From the NCBI GenBank assembly GCA_012269745.1, contig JAAXJR010000009.1, forward strand, positions 23,329-87,328: 64,000 nt of DNA, in the 5' to 3' direction. Within the stretch, counting starts at the first letter, position 1; each line of letters begins with the position of its first letter. The position numbers and the translations under genes were made by a program. Below are positions 55,369 through 64,000 of the stretch, piece by piece. The notes beneath the pieces are model-generated. The model had not been told where the DNA came from and made no database searches. It saw nothing but the letters and a program-made list of their open reading frames with translations. The DNA comes from Flavobacteriales bacterium. Its GTDB lineage: Bacteria; Bacteroidota; Bacteroidia; Flavobacteriales; Schleiferiaceae.

Positions 55369-56322
55369 TTAGAAAATCGCACTCGCGATCTCGTAGATGT
55401 TCTTGCTCTTACCCATGCTATAGTAGTGCAATACTGGAACACCTGCATCCTTGAGTTCCTTACTCTGCTGAATGCACCATTCTATACCCACTTGGCGTAC
55501 CTCAGCATTATCCTTACACTTCAACACCTCAATAGCAAGGGTATCCGGTATATCCACATGGAAAATTTGCGGTAGAATGCTTAATTGACGCTTGGTTACC
55601 AAAGGCTTCAAACCTGGGACAATAGGCACTGTTATGCCTGCCTCACGACATTTATCTACAAACGCAAAGAATTTGCTGTTGTCGAAGAAGAGCTGGGTCA
55701 CAATGTAATCTGCACCAGCTTCGACTTTGGCTTTAAGGTGTTCGATATCAATATTCAACGAAGGAGCCTCAAAGTGCTTCTCTGGATAGCCTGCTACACC
55801 GATACAGAAATCTGTTGCCATGGTATTCTGGAGATCCTCGTCCAGGTACCTTCCTTGATTCAAATCATTGATTTGTTTCACCAAATCAATCGCATAATTA
55901 TTACCGTCCGGTTTCGGGGTGAAGTAGCTCTCCCCTTTTGCTTGATCACCACGAAGGGCTACCACATTCTCTATCCCAAGGAAGTTGAGATCAATAAGCA
56001 CGTTCTCAGTATCTTCCTTCGTAAAGCCACCGCAAAGTACATGGGGTACCGCCTCTGTTTGATAACGGTGCATTAATGACGCACATATCCCTACAGTACC
56101 TGGGCGCTTACGGACTACCTTTTCTTGTAACAGACCATTAGGCAAACGCTTGTAAACTGTTTCCTCCCTGTGGTAGGTCACGTCAATAAACGGCGGTTTG
56201 AATTCCATCAACGGATCAATGTTGTCGAAAATCTCTTGGGCCTTTTGTCCTTTGAGCGGCGGCAAGATTTCAAAGGTGAATTCACAACCTTTGGCGTTCG
56301 CTAGTATATCTGTAATCTTCAT
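55369..56322 (-). CDS. metF: 5,10-Methylenetetrahydrofolate reductase
   Basis: 317 residues. Makes 5-methyl-THF, the methyl donor for MetH. CEFTFEILPPLKG (Glu28-type catalytic region near the N-terminus), DVTYHRE, LMHRYQTEAVPHVLCGGFTKEDTENVLIDL, VVALRGD and DYIVTQLFFDN match the family. It starts one base after the metH2 stop, so it belongs to the SAM-riboswitch-controlled metH operon. Confidence 0.94.
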   Translation of the reverse strand: MKITDILANAKGCEFTFEILPPLKGQKAQEIFDNIDPLMEFKPPFIDVTYHREETVYKRLPNGLLQEKVVRKRPGTVGICASLMHRYQTEAVPHVLCGGFTKEDTENVLIDLNFLGIENVVALRGDQAKGESYFTPKPDGNNYAIDLVKQINDLNQGRYLDEDLQNTMATDFCIGVAGYPEKHFEAPSLNIDIEHLKAKVEAGADYIVTQLFFDNSKFFAFVDKCREAGITVPIVPGLKPLVTKRQLSILPQIFHVDIPDTLAIEVLKCKDNAEVRQVGIEWCIQQSKELKDAGVPVLHYYSMGKSKNIYEIASAIF

Positions 56323-56323
56323 A

Positions 56324-58981
56324 TCAATAGTTTAAGTTTGGAGCGAGCCACTTTTCTGCAAGCTCCAATGAGATGCCACGCATTTCTGCATAGGCTTCTA
56401 CTTGATCTTTGGCCAATTTCCCTACGGCGAAATATTTGCTTTGCGGGTGGGCGAAGTAATAACCGCTCACACTTGCCGCTGGGTACATAGCGAGACTTTC
56501 CGTCAATGACATCCCAATCTCTTCAGCCTTCAACAACTCGAATATGGCTTCCTTATCGAGGTGATCTGGACATGCTGGATATCCCGGTGCAGGACGAATC
56601 CCGCTGTACTTCTCTGCAATAAGATCGTCGTTGGTCAGCTGTTCGTCCGGTGCATATCCCCAGAATTCGCGACGCATACGAAGGTGCAGGTATTCTGCCA
56701 ATGCTTCTGCTAATCTGTCCGCCAATGCCTTTAACATCAATGCGTTGTAATCGTCCATAGCATCCTCAAAGCGCTTCAACGGGCCTTCCATATCCAAGCC
56801 CGCCGTCACTGCGAAACATCCTACATAATCTTGGACACTTCCTTCTGGCGCTACAAAATCTGCCAGACTCTGGAATTTAGACTTCTCTCCTGTCTGACGC
56901 AGGGCATAGAAACTACCTAATTCACCATTTTCGCCAAGTTTTATTTCTTCACCAGCACTATTGGCCGGAAAAATACCGTAGGCAGCCTTGAGCGTAAGCC
57001 ATCCGTCTTTCTTAATATCACGAAGCATGGCCTGTGCATCTTTAAAGAGCTTCTTCGCTTCTTCACCCACTACCTTATCCTCAAGAATTCTTGGGTACTT
57101 TCCAAAGAGCTGCCAGGTCTGGAAGAACGGCGTCCAGTCGATGTATGGAATGACATCAGCCACAGCAATATCATGAACCTGTCTGCTTCCAATGAATTTT
57201 GGCGTAGGAACTGTGGTTTTATCAAAGACCAATTTCGGCTTGTTCCGCTGCGCAAATTCGAACGGCACTAAAGCTTTGCGCTCACGTTGCTTCGCATACC
57301 CTTCTCTCACTTTTTCGAGCGAGGCTTTCTCTTGCAAGACATAAGTTGGTCCTTCACTAGAAAGCAGCTTGGAGCTTACACCTACTGCACGGCTGGCATC
57401 GCTTACGTGCATGACCGCGCCGCTATACTCTGGATCAATCTTCACCGCAGTGTGCGCTCTCGAAGTAGTCGCGCCACCAATAAGCAGTGGAATGTGCATA
57501 TTCATGCGTTCCATTTCCTTGGCGATATGAATCATTTCATCTAGGGACGGGGTAATCAATCCACTGAGTCCCAAAATGTCCACTTGGTGCTCCTGCGCAG
57601 CCTGTAGAATCTTCTCCGGCGGCACCATCACCCCAAGGTCAATGATTTCAAAGTTGTTACATGCAAGTACCACACCCACAATGTTTTTACCAATATCGTG
57701 TACATCGCCTTTTACCGTAGCCAATAAGACTTTACCGGCGCTCGAGCTGCCGCCCTCCGCTTTCTCGGCTTCGAGATAAGGCAGTAGGTAGGCAACTGCC
57801 TTTTTCATCACACGGGCACTCTTCACTACCTGAGGCAAGAACATTTTCCCTTCCCCAAAAAGATCACCTACGACATTCATTCCGTCCATTAGTGGACCTT
57901 CGATAACTTCCAACGGGCGCGCGAATTGCTGACGTGCCTCCTCGACATCTTCGTCAATGAATTCGGTAATCCCTTTGATGAGGGCATGTTGTAAACGCTT
58001 TGCAACGGGCTCGTTACGCCACTCCAAGACTTTCGCCTCGTCTTTAACGGTACCTTCAACGGTCTGTGCAAATTCGAGCAATCGTTCCGTAGCATCGTCT
58101 CTACGGTCGAGAAGCACATCCTCGATGTAGGTCATCAATTCTTTATCTACTTCCTCGTACACCTCAAGCATCGTTGGGTTCACAATCCCCATACTCATTC
58201 CATTCTGAATGGCGTGGTACAAGAAAGAAGCATGCATCGCTTCTCGAACGGTGTTGTTACCGCGGAAACTAAAGCTCACGTTACTCACCCCACCACTTAC
58301 TTTGGCGTACGGAAGGTTTTCGCGGATCCACTTGGTCGCACGGAAAAAGTCCAATGCATTCAAGCGGTGTTCCTCCATACCCGTAGCTACAGGGAAAATA
58401 TTCGGATCGAAAATAATGTCTTCCGGTGGAAAGCCTACTTTCTCGGTGAGTACCTTGTAAGAACGCTCACAGATCTCAATACGACGCTCGTAATTATCTG
58501 CCTGACCATCCTCATCAAATGCCATAACAATGACTGCCGCACCGAAGCGCTTGATGGTGGTGGCCTGATGGATGAATTCTTCTTCACCACCCTTCAAGGA
58601 AATGGAATTAACCACACATTTTCCTTGGACACACTTTAATCCTGCCTCGATGATCTCCCATTTAGAAGAGTCAATCATGATTGGAATGCGTGCGATATCC
58701 GGTTCTGCAGCAATAAGATTCAAGAAGGTCGTCATGGCTTCTACCCCATCGATCATCCCTTCATCCATATTCACGTCCAAGATTTGAGCACCGCCTTCAA
58801 CTTGGTCGCGTGCAATATCCAGGGCTTCGTCAAATTGACGCTCTTTAATCAAACGTAAAAACTTACGCGAACCCGTTACATTCGTACGCTCGCCAACATT
58901 GACAAAGTTAGTCTCCTCAGTAATTACGAGTGGTTCTAACCCACTCAAGCGCATAGGACGTGGTGGAAGATTAATGCTCAT
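56324..58981 (-). CDS. metH: Cobalamin-dependent methionine synthase, C-terminal part (folate, B12 and activation domains)
   Basis: 885 residues from the ATG at 58979-58981 ([18 protein letters not shown]); the open frame to 59059 lies inside the preceding gene. Pterin-binding domain: [37 protein letters not shown]12 module with cap helices and [14 protein letters not shown] (axial His near residue 424), [12 protein letters not shown]. AdoMet activation domain with [12 protein letters not shown] and [18 protein letters not shown]. Together with the preceding gene it makes a complete MetH split after the homocysteine domain. Confidence 0.95.
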   Translation of the reverse strand: MSINLPPRPMRLSGLEPLVITEETNFVNVGERTNVTGSRKFLRLIKERQFDEALDIARDQVEGGAQILDVNMDEGMIDGVEAMTTFLNLIAAEPDIARIPIMIDSSKWEIIEAGLKCVQGKCVVNSISLKGGEEEFIHQATTIKRFGAAVIVMAFDEDGQADNYERRIEICERSYKVLTEKVGFPPEDIIFDPNIFPVATGMEEHRLNALDFFRATKWIRENLPYAKVSGGVSNVSFSFRGNNTVREAMHASFLYHAIQNGMSMGIVNPTMLEVYEEVDKELMTYIEDVLLDRRDDATERLLEFAQTVEGTVKDEAKVLEWRNEPVAKRLQHALIKGITEFIDEDVEEARQQFARPLEVIEGPLMDGMNVVGDLFGEGKMFLPQVVKSARVMKKAVAYLLPYLEAEKAEGGSSSAGKVLLATVKGDVHDIGKNIVGVVLACNNFEIIDLGVMVPPEKILQAAQEHQVDILGLSGLITPSLDEMIHIAKEMERMNMHIPLLIGGATTSRAHTAVKIDPEYSGAVMHVSDASRAVGVSSKLLSSEGPTYVLQEKASLEKVREGYAKQRERKALVPFEFAQRNKPKLVFDKTTVPTPKFIGSRQVHDIAVADVIPYIDWTPFFQTWQLFGKYPRILEDKVVGEEAKKLFKDAQAMLRDIKKDGWLTLKAAYGIFPANSAGEEIKLGENGELGSFYALRQTGEKSKFQSLADFVAPEGSVQDYVGCFAVTAGLDMEGPLKRFEDAMDDYNALMLKALADRLAEALAEYLHLRMRREFWGYAPDEQLTNDDLIAEKYSGIRPAPGYPACPDHLDKEAIFELLKAEEIGMSLTESLAMYPAASVSGYYFAHPQSKYFAVGKLAKDQVEAYAEMRGISLELAEKWLAPNLNY

Positions 58982-59963
58982 AACTTCTTGGGCTGTAGTT
59001 TTTAGATAAGTCAGCAATGGCTTTAATGTGTGCCGGTGAGGTTCCACAGCAACCGCCAATGATATTGATCAAATTCAAATCCAAATAATCTTTAATCTGT
59101 GCGGCCATTTGCTCCGGGGTCTCGTCGTACTCCCCGAAGGCATTGGGCAGTCCTGCATTTGGGTGTGCACTAACAGCAAACGGGGCTTTGGCATCTAATG
59201 TTTGCAGGTACGGCATCAATTGCTTGGCACCTAAGGCGCAATTCAAACCAACACTTAATAGCGGAGAGTGGCTTACAGAGATTAAGAACGCCTCAGTAGT
59301 TTGACCGCTAAGGGTGCGTCCAGAGGCGTCAGTAATGGTACCACTTAACATGATTTCAACTTCTCTTCCGCTCGCCTCAATAGCATCTTGAGCTGCAAAC
59401 AGTGCTGCCTTTGCATTGAGGGTATCAAAGACAGTTTCAATGAGAAGGATATCTACACCTGCGTTGATCAGTGCAACGCATTGCTCGAAATAGGTGTTCT
59501 TGAGATCGTCAAAGGTCACCGCGCGGAAGCCCGGGTTGTTGACATCAGGACTTAAAGATGCTGTTTTGTTTGTTGGTCCCACGGAGCCAGCAATGAATTT
59601 CGGGGCATCACCACCGTTAGCATAGAAACGTTCAATGGCGCGACGCGCGCAAGCAACAGCTTCTACATTGAGCTCTTCCACAAGGTCGCTCATGTGGTAA
59701 TCTTCCATAGAAATGGAATTTGCATTAAAGGTGTTCGTTTCTAGAATATCTGCACCGGCCTCTAAATAGGCCAGATGAATATCCTCGATTGCCTGAGGTT
59801 GCGTAAGTACTAAAAGGTCATTGTTTCCTTTGAGTGGATGTGCGTAATCCTTGAATCGATCACCGCGGTAATCATCCTCTTCGAACTTGTACGCCTGGAT
59901 CATGGTACCCATGGCACCGTCCAAAACCAAAATTTTCTCTTGTAAAGCCTGTTTAACGCTCAT
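58971..59963 (-). CDS. metH: Methionine synthase, homocysteine methyltransferase domain
   Basis: 330 residues. [74 protein letters not shown] and [19 protein letters not shown]; the zinc-binding cysteines are in NCALG and GGCCGT. This is the MetH N-terminal module as a separate protein, a split known in Flavobacteriia. The ATG at 59961-59963 is the start; the open frame to 60071 reads through the riboswitch. The 3' end overlaps the second gene by 11 bases (ATGAGCATTAA), so the two are translated together. Confidence 0.94.
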   Translation of the reverse strand: MSVKQALQEKILVLDGAMGTMIQAYKFEEDDYRGDRFKDYAHPLKGNNDLLVLTQPQAIEDIHLAYLEAGADILETNTFNANSISMEDYHMSDLVEELNVEAVACARRAIERFYANGGDAPKFIAGSVGPTNKTASLSPDVNNPGFRAVTFDDLKNTYFEQCVALINAGVDILLIETVFDTLNAKAALFAAQDAIEASGREVEIMLSGTITDASGRTLSGQTTEAFLISVSHSPLLSVGLNCALGAKQLMPYLQTLDAKAPFAVSAHPNAGLPNAFGEYDETPEQMAAQIKDYLDLNLINIIGGCCGTSPAHIKAIADLSKNYSPRSYEH

Positions 59964-60003
59964 CTCCTGTTGTGTTAGGTGGCTATAAAGAAAGGTGGAG
60001 ATG
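59961..60003 (-). promoter_or_regulatory. Expression platform of the metH riboswitch: start-codon sequestering helix
   Basis: On the transcript CATCTCC (60003-59997) is perfectly complementary to GGAGATG (59967-59961), which contains the Shine-Dalgarno GGAG and the metH ATG. A 7-bp helix with a 29-base loop would hide the ribosome binding site. This points to translational control. Confidence 0.55.
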
Positions 60004-60010
60004 CAACTGT

Positions 60011-60112
60011 GATCCGTATCATTCCTCTTCTTCGAGGTGGGTTGTGGCACCCGGCACTTCCGGGTTGCCAAGACTTCACAGGGCCCAATCCCTCTGTCTT
60101 TCTTGATAGCGC
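60011..60112 (-). promoter_or_regulatory. SAM-I (S-box) riboswitch of the metH-metF operon
   Basis: On the minus strand: TATCAAGAAAGAC at the 5' side of P1/P2, GAGGGATTGGGCCCT, the kink-turn and J regions in TGAAGTCTTGGCAACC, P3 CCCGG-AAGT-GCCGGG, GGTGCCACA, P4 CCTC-GAAGAA-GAGG, and GATA closing P1. These are the conserved blocks of the SAM-I aptamer in the right order. Binding SAM should turn off metH1, metH2 and metF. P1 as I draw it is short and includes mismatches. Confidence 0.9.
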
Positions 60113-60114
60113 TG

Positions 60115-60122
60115 TAAAATTA
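60115..60122 (-). promoter_or_regulatory. Possible metH operon promoter (-7 element)
   Basis: Minus strand TAATTTTA, one mismatch to TAnnTTTG, placed just before the riboswitch. Weak on its own; supported by position. Confidence 0.3.
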
Positions 60123-60176
60123 ACGCGGATTTTTTGATTTTTTGTCGACTTGGGTTAGAAAAACTAATTTCTTTTC

Positions 60177-60184
60177 TACTTTTG
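60177..60184 (+). promoter_or_regulatory. Probable metK promoter (-7 element)
   Basis: TACTTTTG, perfect TAnnTTTG. Transcription would start near 60190, exactly at the first pair of the riboswitch P1 (GTGG). Confidence 0.55.
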
Positions 60185-60187
60185 AAC

Positions 60188-60263
60188 CCGTGGAAGGATT
60201 TGACTGCTTGCAACCACAGTAAAAAATGCTAAATACAGACCAGCATCTCACTTGGCAAGCAGC
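60188..60263 (+). promoter_or_regulatory. SAM-II-type riboswitch (long-loops variant) upstream of metK
   Basis: P1 is GTGG (60190-60193) with CCAC (60214-60217). The P1 loop GGATTTGACTGCTTGCAA resembles SAM-II GAUUUAACCGUAUUGCA. Eight loop bases CTGCTTGC (60204-60211) are perfectly complementary to GCAAGCAG (60255-60262), giving the P2 pseudoknot. Between them an extra hairpin ATGCT (60226-60230) / AGCAT (60242-60246) lengthens the loop, as in the SAM-II long-loops class described in Bacteroidota. CCTCCTCC right after P2 could pair with the metK GGAAGAG (60307-60313) with one mismatch. metK as target fits SAM feedback. Confidence 0.8.
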
Positions 60264-60313
60264 CTCCTCCCCATTAGAATTGATTTATAACAACCCTAAT
60301 AAAACAGGAAGAG

Positions 60314-61573
60314 ATGTCGTATTTCTTTACATCTGAAAGTGTCTCTGAAGGGCACCCAGATAAAGTAGCAGATCAGATTTCAGATTCAATCATTGACCAC
60401 TTTTTGGCCTTTGACCCTAATTCCAAAGTAGCTTGTGAAACACTTGTAACGACAGGTCAAGTCGTTCTCGCAGGTGAGGTAAAGTCGAATGCTTACTTAG
60501 ACGTTCAGCGCATCACTCGCGGTGTGATTGAAAAGATTGGATATACCAAAAGTGAATACATGTTCGATGCCAATTCTTGTGGTATCCTTAGTGCCATTCA
60601 CGAACAGAGTGATGATATCAATCGTGGTGTAGACCGCGGTAACCCTGAAGATCAAGGCGCTGGTGACCAAGGTATGATGTTCGGATACGCTTCGAATGAA
60701 ACTGAGAACTACATGCCGCTAGCATTAGATTTAAGCCACAGAATCCTTCAGGTATTGGCGGAAATTCGTCGCGAAGCAACAGAGATTCCTTACTTACGCC
60801 CTGATGCTAAATCACAGGTGACCATTCAATACAGCGACGACAACCGTCCTGAGCGTATCGAAGCAATCGTTGTGAGTACTCAACATGATGACTTTGATAC
60901 GAATGACGAGGTGATGCTCGCGAAAATCAAGGAAGACATTGTAAACATCGTTATCCCACGCGTTAAAGCACAACTTCCTGCTGATATCCAAGCGTTGTTC
61001 GGTGATGATATCAAATACCACATCAACCCTACTGGAAAGTTCGTTATTGGTGGGCCACACGGCGACACCGGATTGACAGGCCGTAAAATCATTGTAGATA
61101 CCTATGGTGGTAAAGGCGCACATGGTGGTGGTGCTTTCTCAGGTAAAGACCCTTCTAAAGTGGATCGCTCAGCTGCGTATGCAACCCGTCACGTTGCAAA
61201 GAACTTGGTAGCTGCTGGTGTATGTGATCAAGTACTCGTACAGGTATCTTATGCCATTGGTGTTGTTGAGCCTATGGGTGTATTCGTAGATACTTATGGA
61301 ACTTCAAAGGTCGATTTCACCGACGGCGAGATTGCTGCCAAGGTGAAGGAACTTTATGATCTTCGTCCTGGACTTATTGAGAAGAACCTCAAACTGCGTC
61401 AGCCGATGTACAGCGAAACAGCTGCATACGGCCATATGGGTCGTAAAAATGAAGTAGTGACTAAATCTTTCCTTTCAGCAGACGGTCAAACTGAGGTAAG
61501 CGCCGAAGTGGAATTGTTCACTTGGGAAAAACTCAATTACGTAGATACTTTTAAGGACGCTTTCGGTCTTTAA
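60314..61573 (+). CDS. metK: S-adenosylmethionine synthetase
   Basis: 419 residues. Makes SAM from methionine and [23 protein letters not shown] (H14 for ATP), [50 protein letters not shown], the full set of MetK motifs. Slightly longer than the E. coli enzyme (384), with inserts usual in Bacteroidota. Divergent from metH; the 350-base gap (59964-60313) holds only the two riboswitches, their promoters and the metH start-sequestering sequence. Confidence 0.97.
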   Translation: MSYFFTSESVSEGHPDKVADQISDSIIDHFLAFDPNSKVACETLVTTGQVVLAGEVKSNAYLDVQRITRGVIEKIGYTKSEYMFDANSCGILSAIHEQSDDINRGVDRGNPEDQGAGDQGMMFGYASNETENYMPLALDLSHRILQVLAEIRREATEIPYLRPDAKSQVTIQYSDDNRPERIEAIVVSTQHDDFDTNDEVMLAKIKEDIVNIVIPRVKAQLPADIQALFGDDIKYHINPTGKFVIGGPHGDTGLTGRKIIVDTYGGKGAHGGGAFSGKDPSKVDRSAAYATRHVAKNLVAAGVCDQVLVQVSYAIGVVEPMGVFVDTYGTSKVDFTDGEIAAKVKELYDLRPGLIEKNLKLRQPMYSETAAYGHMGRKNEVVTKSFLSADGQTEVSAEVELFTWEKLNYVDTFKDAFGL

Positions 61574-61593
61574 GAAGTGTTTGAAATTCTAGG

Positions 61594-61626
61594 ACCTCCG
61601 CGGGCTGCGCCCGCGGAGGTTTTTTA
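61594..61626 (+). terminator. metK terminator
   Basis: ACCTCCGCGGGC, loop TGC, GCCCGCGGAGGT, then T6: a 12-bp G+C-rich stem. Confidence 0.95.
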
Positions 61627-61646
61627 TGCCCAAAATTTTGGGGGTC

Positions 61647-61685
61647 AAAAAAAACGGCGACCCTGGTGGGTCGCCGTTTTAGCCG
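61647..61685. terminator. Second, bidirectional terminator
   Basis: AAAACGGCGACCC, loop TGGT, GGGTCGCCGTTTT (61652-61664 with 61669-61681), with A and T runs on both sides. It can stop both metK read-through and the minus-strand small gene. A perfect 12-base palindrome CCAAAATTTTGG lies at 61631-61642 between the two terminators. Confidence 0.88.
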
Positions 61686-61737
61686 GTCAATACCCCCCAA
61701 GGGAGGTAGGAAACATAAAAATGAAAAGGAGCGAGAA

Positions 61738-61989
61738 TTAAATGTCGACCGGCTGTGGGGTTACTGCGTTGATGGTGCGCTGAATCTCAAATGCAGTATT
61801 GCGCAAAGCCACTCGGCAGTTCTCAAGGTGGCCTAGCGCCTCCTCTACATGTTGCTTGTCACGGCCGCGTAGGCCCATGACATGTTTGTTTAAATCTTGG
61901 AGTTTAAGTCCAACAAGTTCGTTTAGTACTTCTAGTTCTTTCGCTCCAGCCAACAAAGTGAAATCTTGTTCAAAAATGTTTTCTGTCAT
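61738..61989 (-). CDS. Small helical protein of unknown function
   Basis: 83 residues, no signal peptide or membrane segment. MTENIFEQDFTLLAGAKELEV, then heptad-like DLNKHVMGLRGRDKQHVEEALGHLENCRVAL. It looks like a short helical bundle or coiled coil. I do not recognise a family. It has a promoter-like TATATTCG box about 28 bases upstream and terminators on both sides, so it is probably a real, independently transcribed gene. Confidence 0.6.
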   Translation of the reverse strand: MTENIFEQDFTLLAGAKELEVLNELVGLKLQDLNKHVMGLRGRDKQHVEEALGHLENCRVALRNTAFEIQRTINAVTPQPVDI

Positions 61990-62096
61990 GATTATGAGTT
62001 TTAATCCTTTCTTCGAATATATGTAAGACTTTTTACTTAATACGAAATGCGTTCTTTCACTTACTCATTGTTTATAAACAAGGGAGTATAAAAACA

Positions 62097-62124
62097 AAAA
62101 CCCGGCGCGGATGCGCCGGGTTTT
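62097..62124. terminator. Terminator of the last T9SS protein gene
   Basis: AAAACCCGGCGC, loop GGAT, GCGCCGGGTTTT, 12-bp stem. On the minus strand it follows the stop at 62148; it may act in both directions. Confidence 0.88.
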
Positions 62125-62147
62125 ATATTTCTAGCAAATAACTAGTC

Positions 62148-64000
62148 CTACTTCAAAAGTTCTACGCTGCGGTTCACCACCCAAGTTTCACCTGAGATGC
62201 GGAGCATGTATGTGCCCGCTGGGAGCGTACTTAAGTCTAAGCTGCGCTGACCGCGTACTTCTGTAATGAATTGGCCGGTCATATTATACAGCGAAATACT
62301 TTCAACCTCAGCAGCTGTTTCAACGGTCATTCTTCCAGTCGTTGGTACTGGATAGATGCTTAGGTCATCAGGAGTACTCTCATCTAATCCGATCCCGCTC
62401 AATACATCAATCTGCTTATTTGAACTACCTGAACACCCTGCGCTATTTTGCGCCAAAAGTGTTACGATATAGGTTCCTTTATTCGCGTACGTATGCTGAG
62501 GGTTTGGTGTTGTACTGTTGTTTCCATCACCAAAGAACCATTGCCACGATACCGGGTACATCGATGAATCAATGAACTGAGTAACCTGCCCTGCTTGTAC
62601 AGAAGTTGGGAAGGCGAAATCTACATATAATACATCATTTAGTGTAACCGTCTTATACGTCGTATCCGATCCACCTGAGTTCGTGGTTACGAGCATCACA
62701 TTATAAGTACCTGGTTTCTCATAGGTATGAGTTGGATTTACCGCCGCAGAGAACAACCCGTCGCCGAAGCCCCAGAAGTACTGCGAACCATTGGTACTCT
62801 CGTTGGAGAAGCTTACCAAGCCGGTACATGAGTTTTGTACAGTGTACTGGTAATCTGCCACAGGTGCAAAGATCACATTTGCCTGCATGGTTACTAATTG
62901 AATGCTATCGTTATTAGAGAAGGTCAATATGCCGGTCTCCGTTCCCGGCGTCGTCGCTGTGAAGGTCACCGGAAGAATCGCTGAGGATCCTGCAGCAATG
63001 GTCTGAGTGGTCCATCCTGGAACGAAATGTGAGTTGTTACTCGTAATGTTGGTGATGCTCAGATCCGTACAGCCTGTATTTTCAACGATAATCGAATCTA
63101 CCTGCGGCTGTGTATCGTATACATTTCCATAATTCAAGGTATTCGTACTCAAATCCATATCTGGCTCACTCACAACGTTTACCGTCATTGGAACACTGTA
63201 GAACGGATCGGAAGGGTCATTGGTTTCAAAGATGACGCTGGTGTTATAAGTACCCAACGCAAGATTGGTTACCGTCACAAGAAGGGATCTTGAAGTTGAG
63301 TTACCCGCGGTTACTGTTCCTGTAGTCAAACCAACTGGAGCTGCCCACGTAACAGATTTGCGTTGTTTCACTCGAACGGTAGCCGTTTGGCTCCCTACGC
63401 TCGTGTAGTTGTAAGAGTACAATCTAATATCGAAGTAGCCCGCAGTAATTGCATTGGTCAACTGCCAACCGGTGATGAAACCAGTGATGGTATCGTTAGT
63501 ATAATCGGCAACATCATTATCATAAAATGTCTGGATATAACTGTTGTTCAAATACAAATAGTAGTACTGATTCGTATTGCTGTATTGGCCATTCAAGATG
63601 ATCTCGTAGAATAGAGTATCCGAATCGATGATATTATTGAACGAGAAAGTCAATTGATTCGAATAGTTCGGAGCTGGATATAACCAAGCCTGTGCGTATG
63701 AACTGTCATACACCTCAGCAACACTCACATCGTAGGTCAAGGATGCAGAACCATTGTTTGTAATCGTATACGGCACTGTGGTGAAGCTATTACACTTGTT
63801 CACCGTAACGCTGATTGGATTTGGAGTAACTGAAATATCAGAGGCACCAACAATGGTTGCCGTAAGACATTTGTAGACCGTATCCGCATCGGTATAGATG
63901 GATAAGGTATCGATCGTTGTGCCAATGGTCGAAGAGTACAAGCTAACAGGTACATATCCTGTATCGCCAGGACCAATGGCAATGTTGGTTGCCGAAGTTG
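62148..64000 (-). CDS. T9SS-secreted protein, C-terminal part (cut by window edge)
   Basis: At least 617 residues; the frame is open at base 64000, so the N-terminus is outside. First visible part has a HYDIN/ASPM-like immunoglobulin fold (ISVTPNPISVTVNKCNSFTTVPYTITNNGSASLTYDV, and MDLSTNTLNYGNVYDTQPQVDSIIVENTGCTDLSITNI at the centre). Two PKD domains follow (YFWGFGDGLFSAAVNPTHTYEKPGTY and WQWFFGDGNNSTTPNPQHTY). The C-terminus from LSIYPVPTTGRMTVETAAE to VNRSVELLK is a type A T9SS sorting domain. Function unknown. Confidence 0.87.
   Translation of the reverse strand, partial: TSATNIAIGPGDTGYVPVSLYSSTIGTTIDTLSIYTDADTVYKCLTATIVGASDISVTPNPISVTVNKCNSFTTVPYTITNNGSASLTYDVSVAEVYDSSYAQAWLYPAPNYSNQLTFSFNNIIDSDTLFYEIILNGQYSNTNQYYYLYLNNSYIQTFYDNDVADYTNDTITGFITGWQLTNAITAGYFDIRLYSYNYTSVGSQTATVRVKQRKSVTWAAPVGLTTGTVTAGNSTSRSLLVTVTNLALGTYNTSVIFETNDPSDPFYSVPMTVNVVSEPDMDLSTNTLNYGNVYDTQPQVDSIIVENTGCTDLSITNITSNNSHFVPGWTTQTIAAGSSAILPVTFTATTPGTETGILTFSNNDSIQLVTMQANVIFAPVADYQYTVQNSCTGLVSFSNESTNGSQYFWGFGDGLFSAAVNPTHTYEKPGTYNVMLVTTNSGGSDTTYKTVTLNDVLYVDFAFPTSVQAGQVTQFIDSSMYPVSWQWFFGDGNNSTTPNPQHTYANKGTYIVTLLAQNSAGCSGSSNKQIDVLSGIGLDESTPDDLSIYPVPTTGRMTVETAAEVESISLYNMTGQFITEVRGQRSLDLSTLPAGTYMLRISGETWVVNRSVELLK

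Noticed and set aside
58971..58981. Frameshift breaking a single metH gene
   Set aside because: The break falls exactly at a domain boundary, with a clean stop-start overlap and an intact second ORF, and split MetH is known in Flavobacteriia.
58982..59059. N-terminal extension of the metH2 frame
   Set aside because: It lies inside metH1 and is not family-like; the overlapping ATG at 58979-58981 fits.
59964..60071. N-terminal extension of the metH1 frame
   Set aside because: It reads through the SAM-I riboswitch and is unlike any MetH N-terminus; the ATG at 59961-59963 gives the conserved start.
61631..61642. Palindrome CCAAAATTTTGG as a regulator site
   Set aside because: It lies between two terminators downstream of metK with no promoter nearby, so a regulatory role is unlikely.
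1..64000. CRISPR arrays, transposases, prophage genes, tRNA or rRNA genes
   Set aside because: I looked for repeat-spacer patterns, integrase or transposase motifs and cloverleaf sequences and saw none.

Overview
This 64 kb window is a stretch of chromosome from a member of the Bacteroidota, most likely order Flavobacteriales (a Cryomorphaceae/Schleiferiaceae-like marine lineage is my guess; the sequence alone does not settle the family). The evidence is three type IX secretion (T9SS) cargo proteins with the two usual C-terminal sorting domains, several families largely confined to this phylum (DUF4294, DUF4199, DUF4159, Bacteroidota LptD, split MetH), the Bacteroidota-type promoter element TAnnTTTG in front of many genes, and weak Shine-Dalgarno signals. 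I see no insertion sequence, prophage, CRISPR array, tRNA or rRNA. Gene density is very high and many neighbours overlap by 1 to 17 bases.

Layout. 1-4.5 kb: start of hisS (cut by the window edge), a membrane J-domain protein, a single-domain response regulator overlapping kdsB, a DUF4294 protein and biotin carboxylase accC. 4.6-14.6 kb: two large T9SS surface proteins flanking a DUF4159 / AI-2E exporter / THUMP-like methyltransferase cluster. 14.6-24.2 kb: an IscS-like cysteine desulfurase and phosphoglucosamine mutase on the minus strand, then a plus-strand operon TPR-DUF368-aroE-DUF349-uvrB. 24.2-28.1 kb: small membrane or envelope proteins and two GT2 glycosyltransferases. 28.1-31.3 kb: the SRP RNA gene with a clear promoter, an orphan histidine kinase, transaldolase and a YciO/Sua5 protein.

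31.2-40.3 kb is a menaquinone biosynthesis locus: thioesterase, isochorismate synthase, menD, an H-NOX heme sensor, menA and menC, all minus strand, then menE after a convergent TonB-dependent receptor. The H-NOX gene overlaps menA by 8 bases. menB is missing from the locus. 40.3-43.6 kb: thrS-infC-rpmI-rplT; infC seems to start at a CTG codon and the rpmI-rplT gap can fold. 43.6-50 kb: ABC ATPase, lpdA, ridA, a DUF1801 protein, trpG/pabA and lptD. 50-55.4 kb: an operon with a cell-wall amidase, an MCE/MlaD protein, two Hdr-like Fe-S proteins split by a HAD phosphatase, and a conserved small protein.

55.4-61.6 kb is a methionine/SAM block. metH (as two overlapping genes) and metF run left from a SAM-I riboswitch whose downstream sequence can pair with the metH start codon. 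metK runs right from a different riboswitch that matches the SAM-II long-loops architecture. Both lie in the same 350-base intergenic region. The window ends with a small helical ORF between strong terminators and the 3' part of a third T9SS protein.

The observations I think deserve most attention are the H-NOX gene coupled to menaquinone synthesis with repeats over its promoter, and the head-to-head pair of two SAM riboswitch classes. All identifications are from reading motifs by eye; no database search was run.
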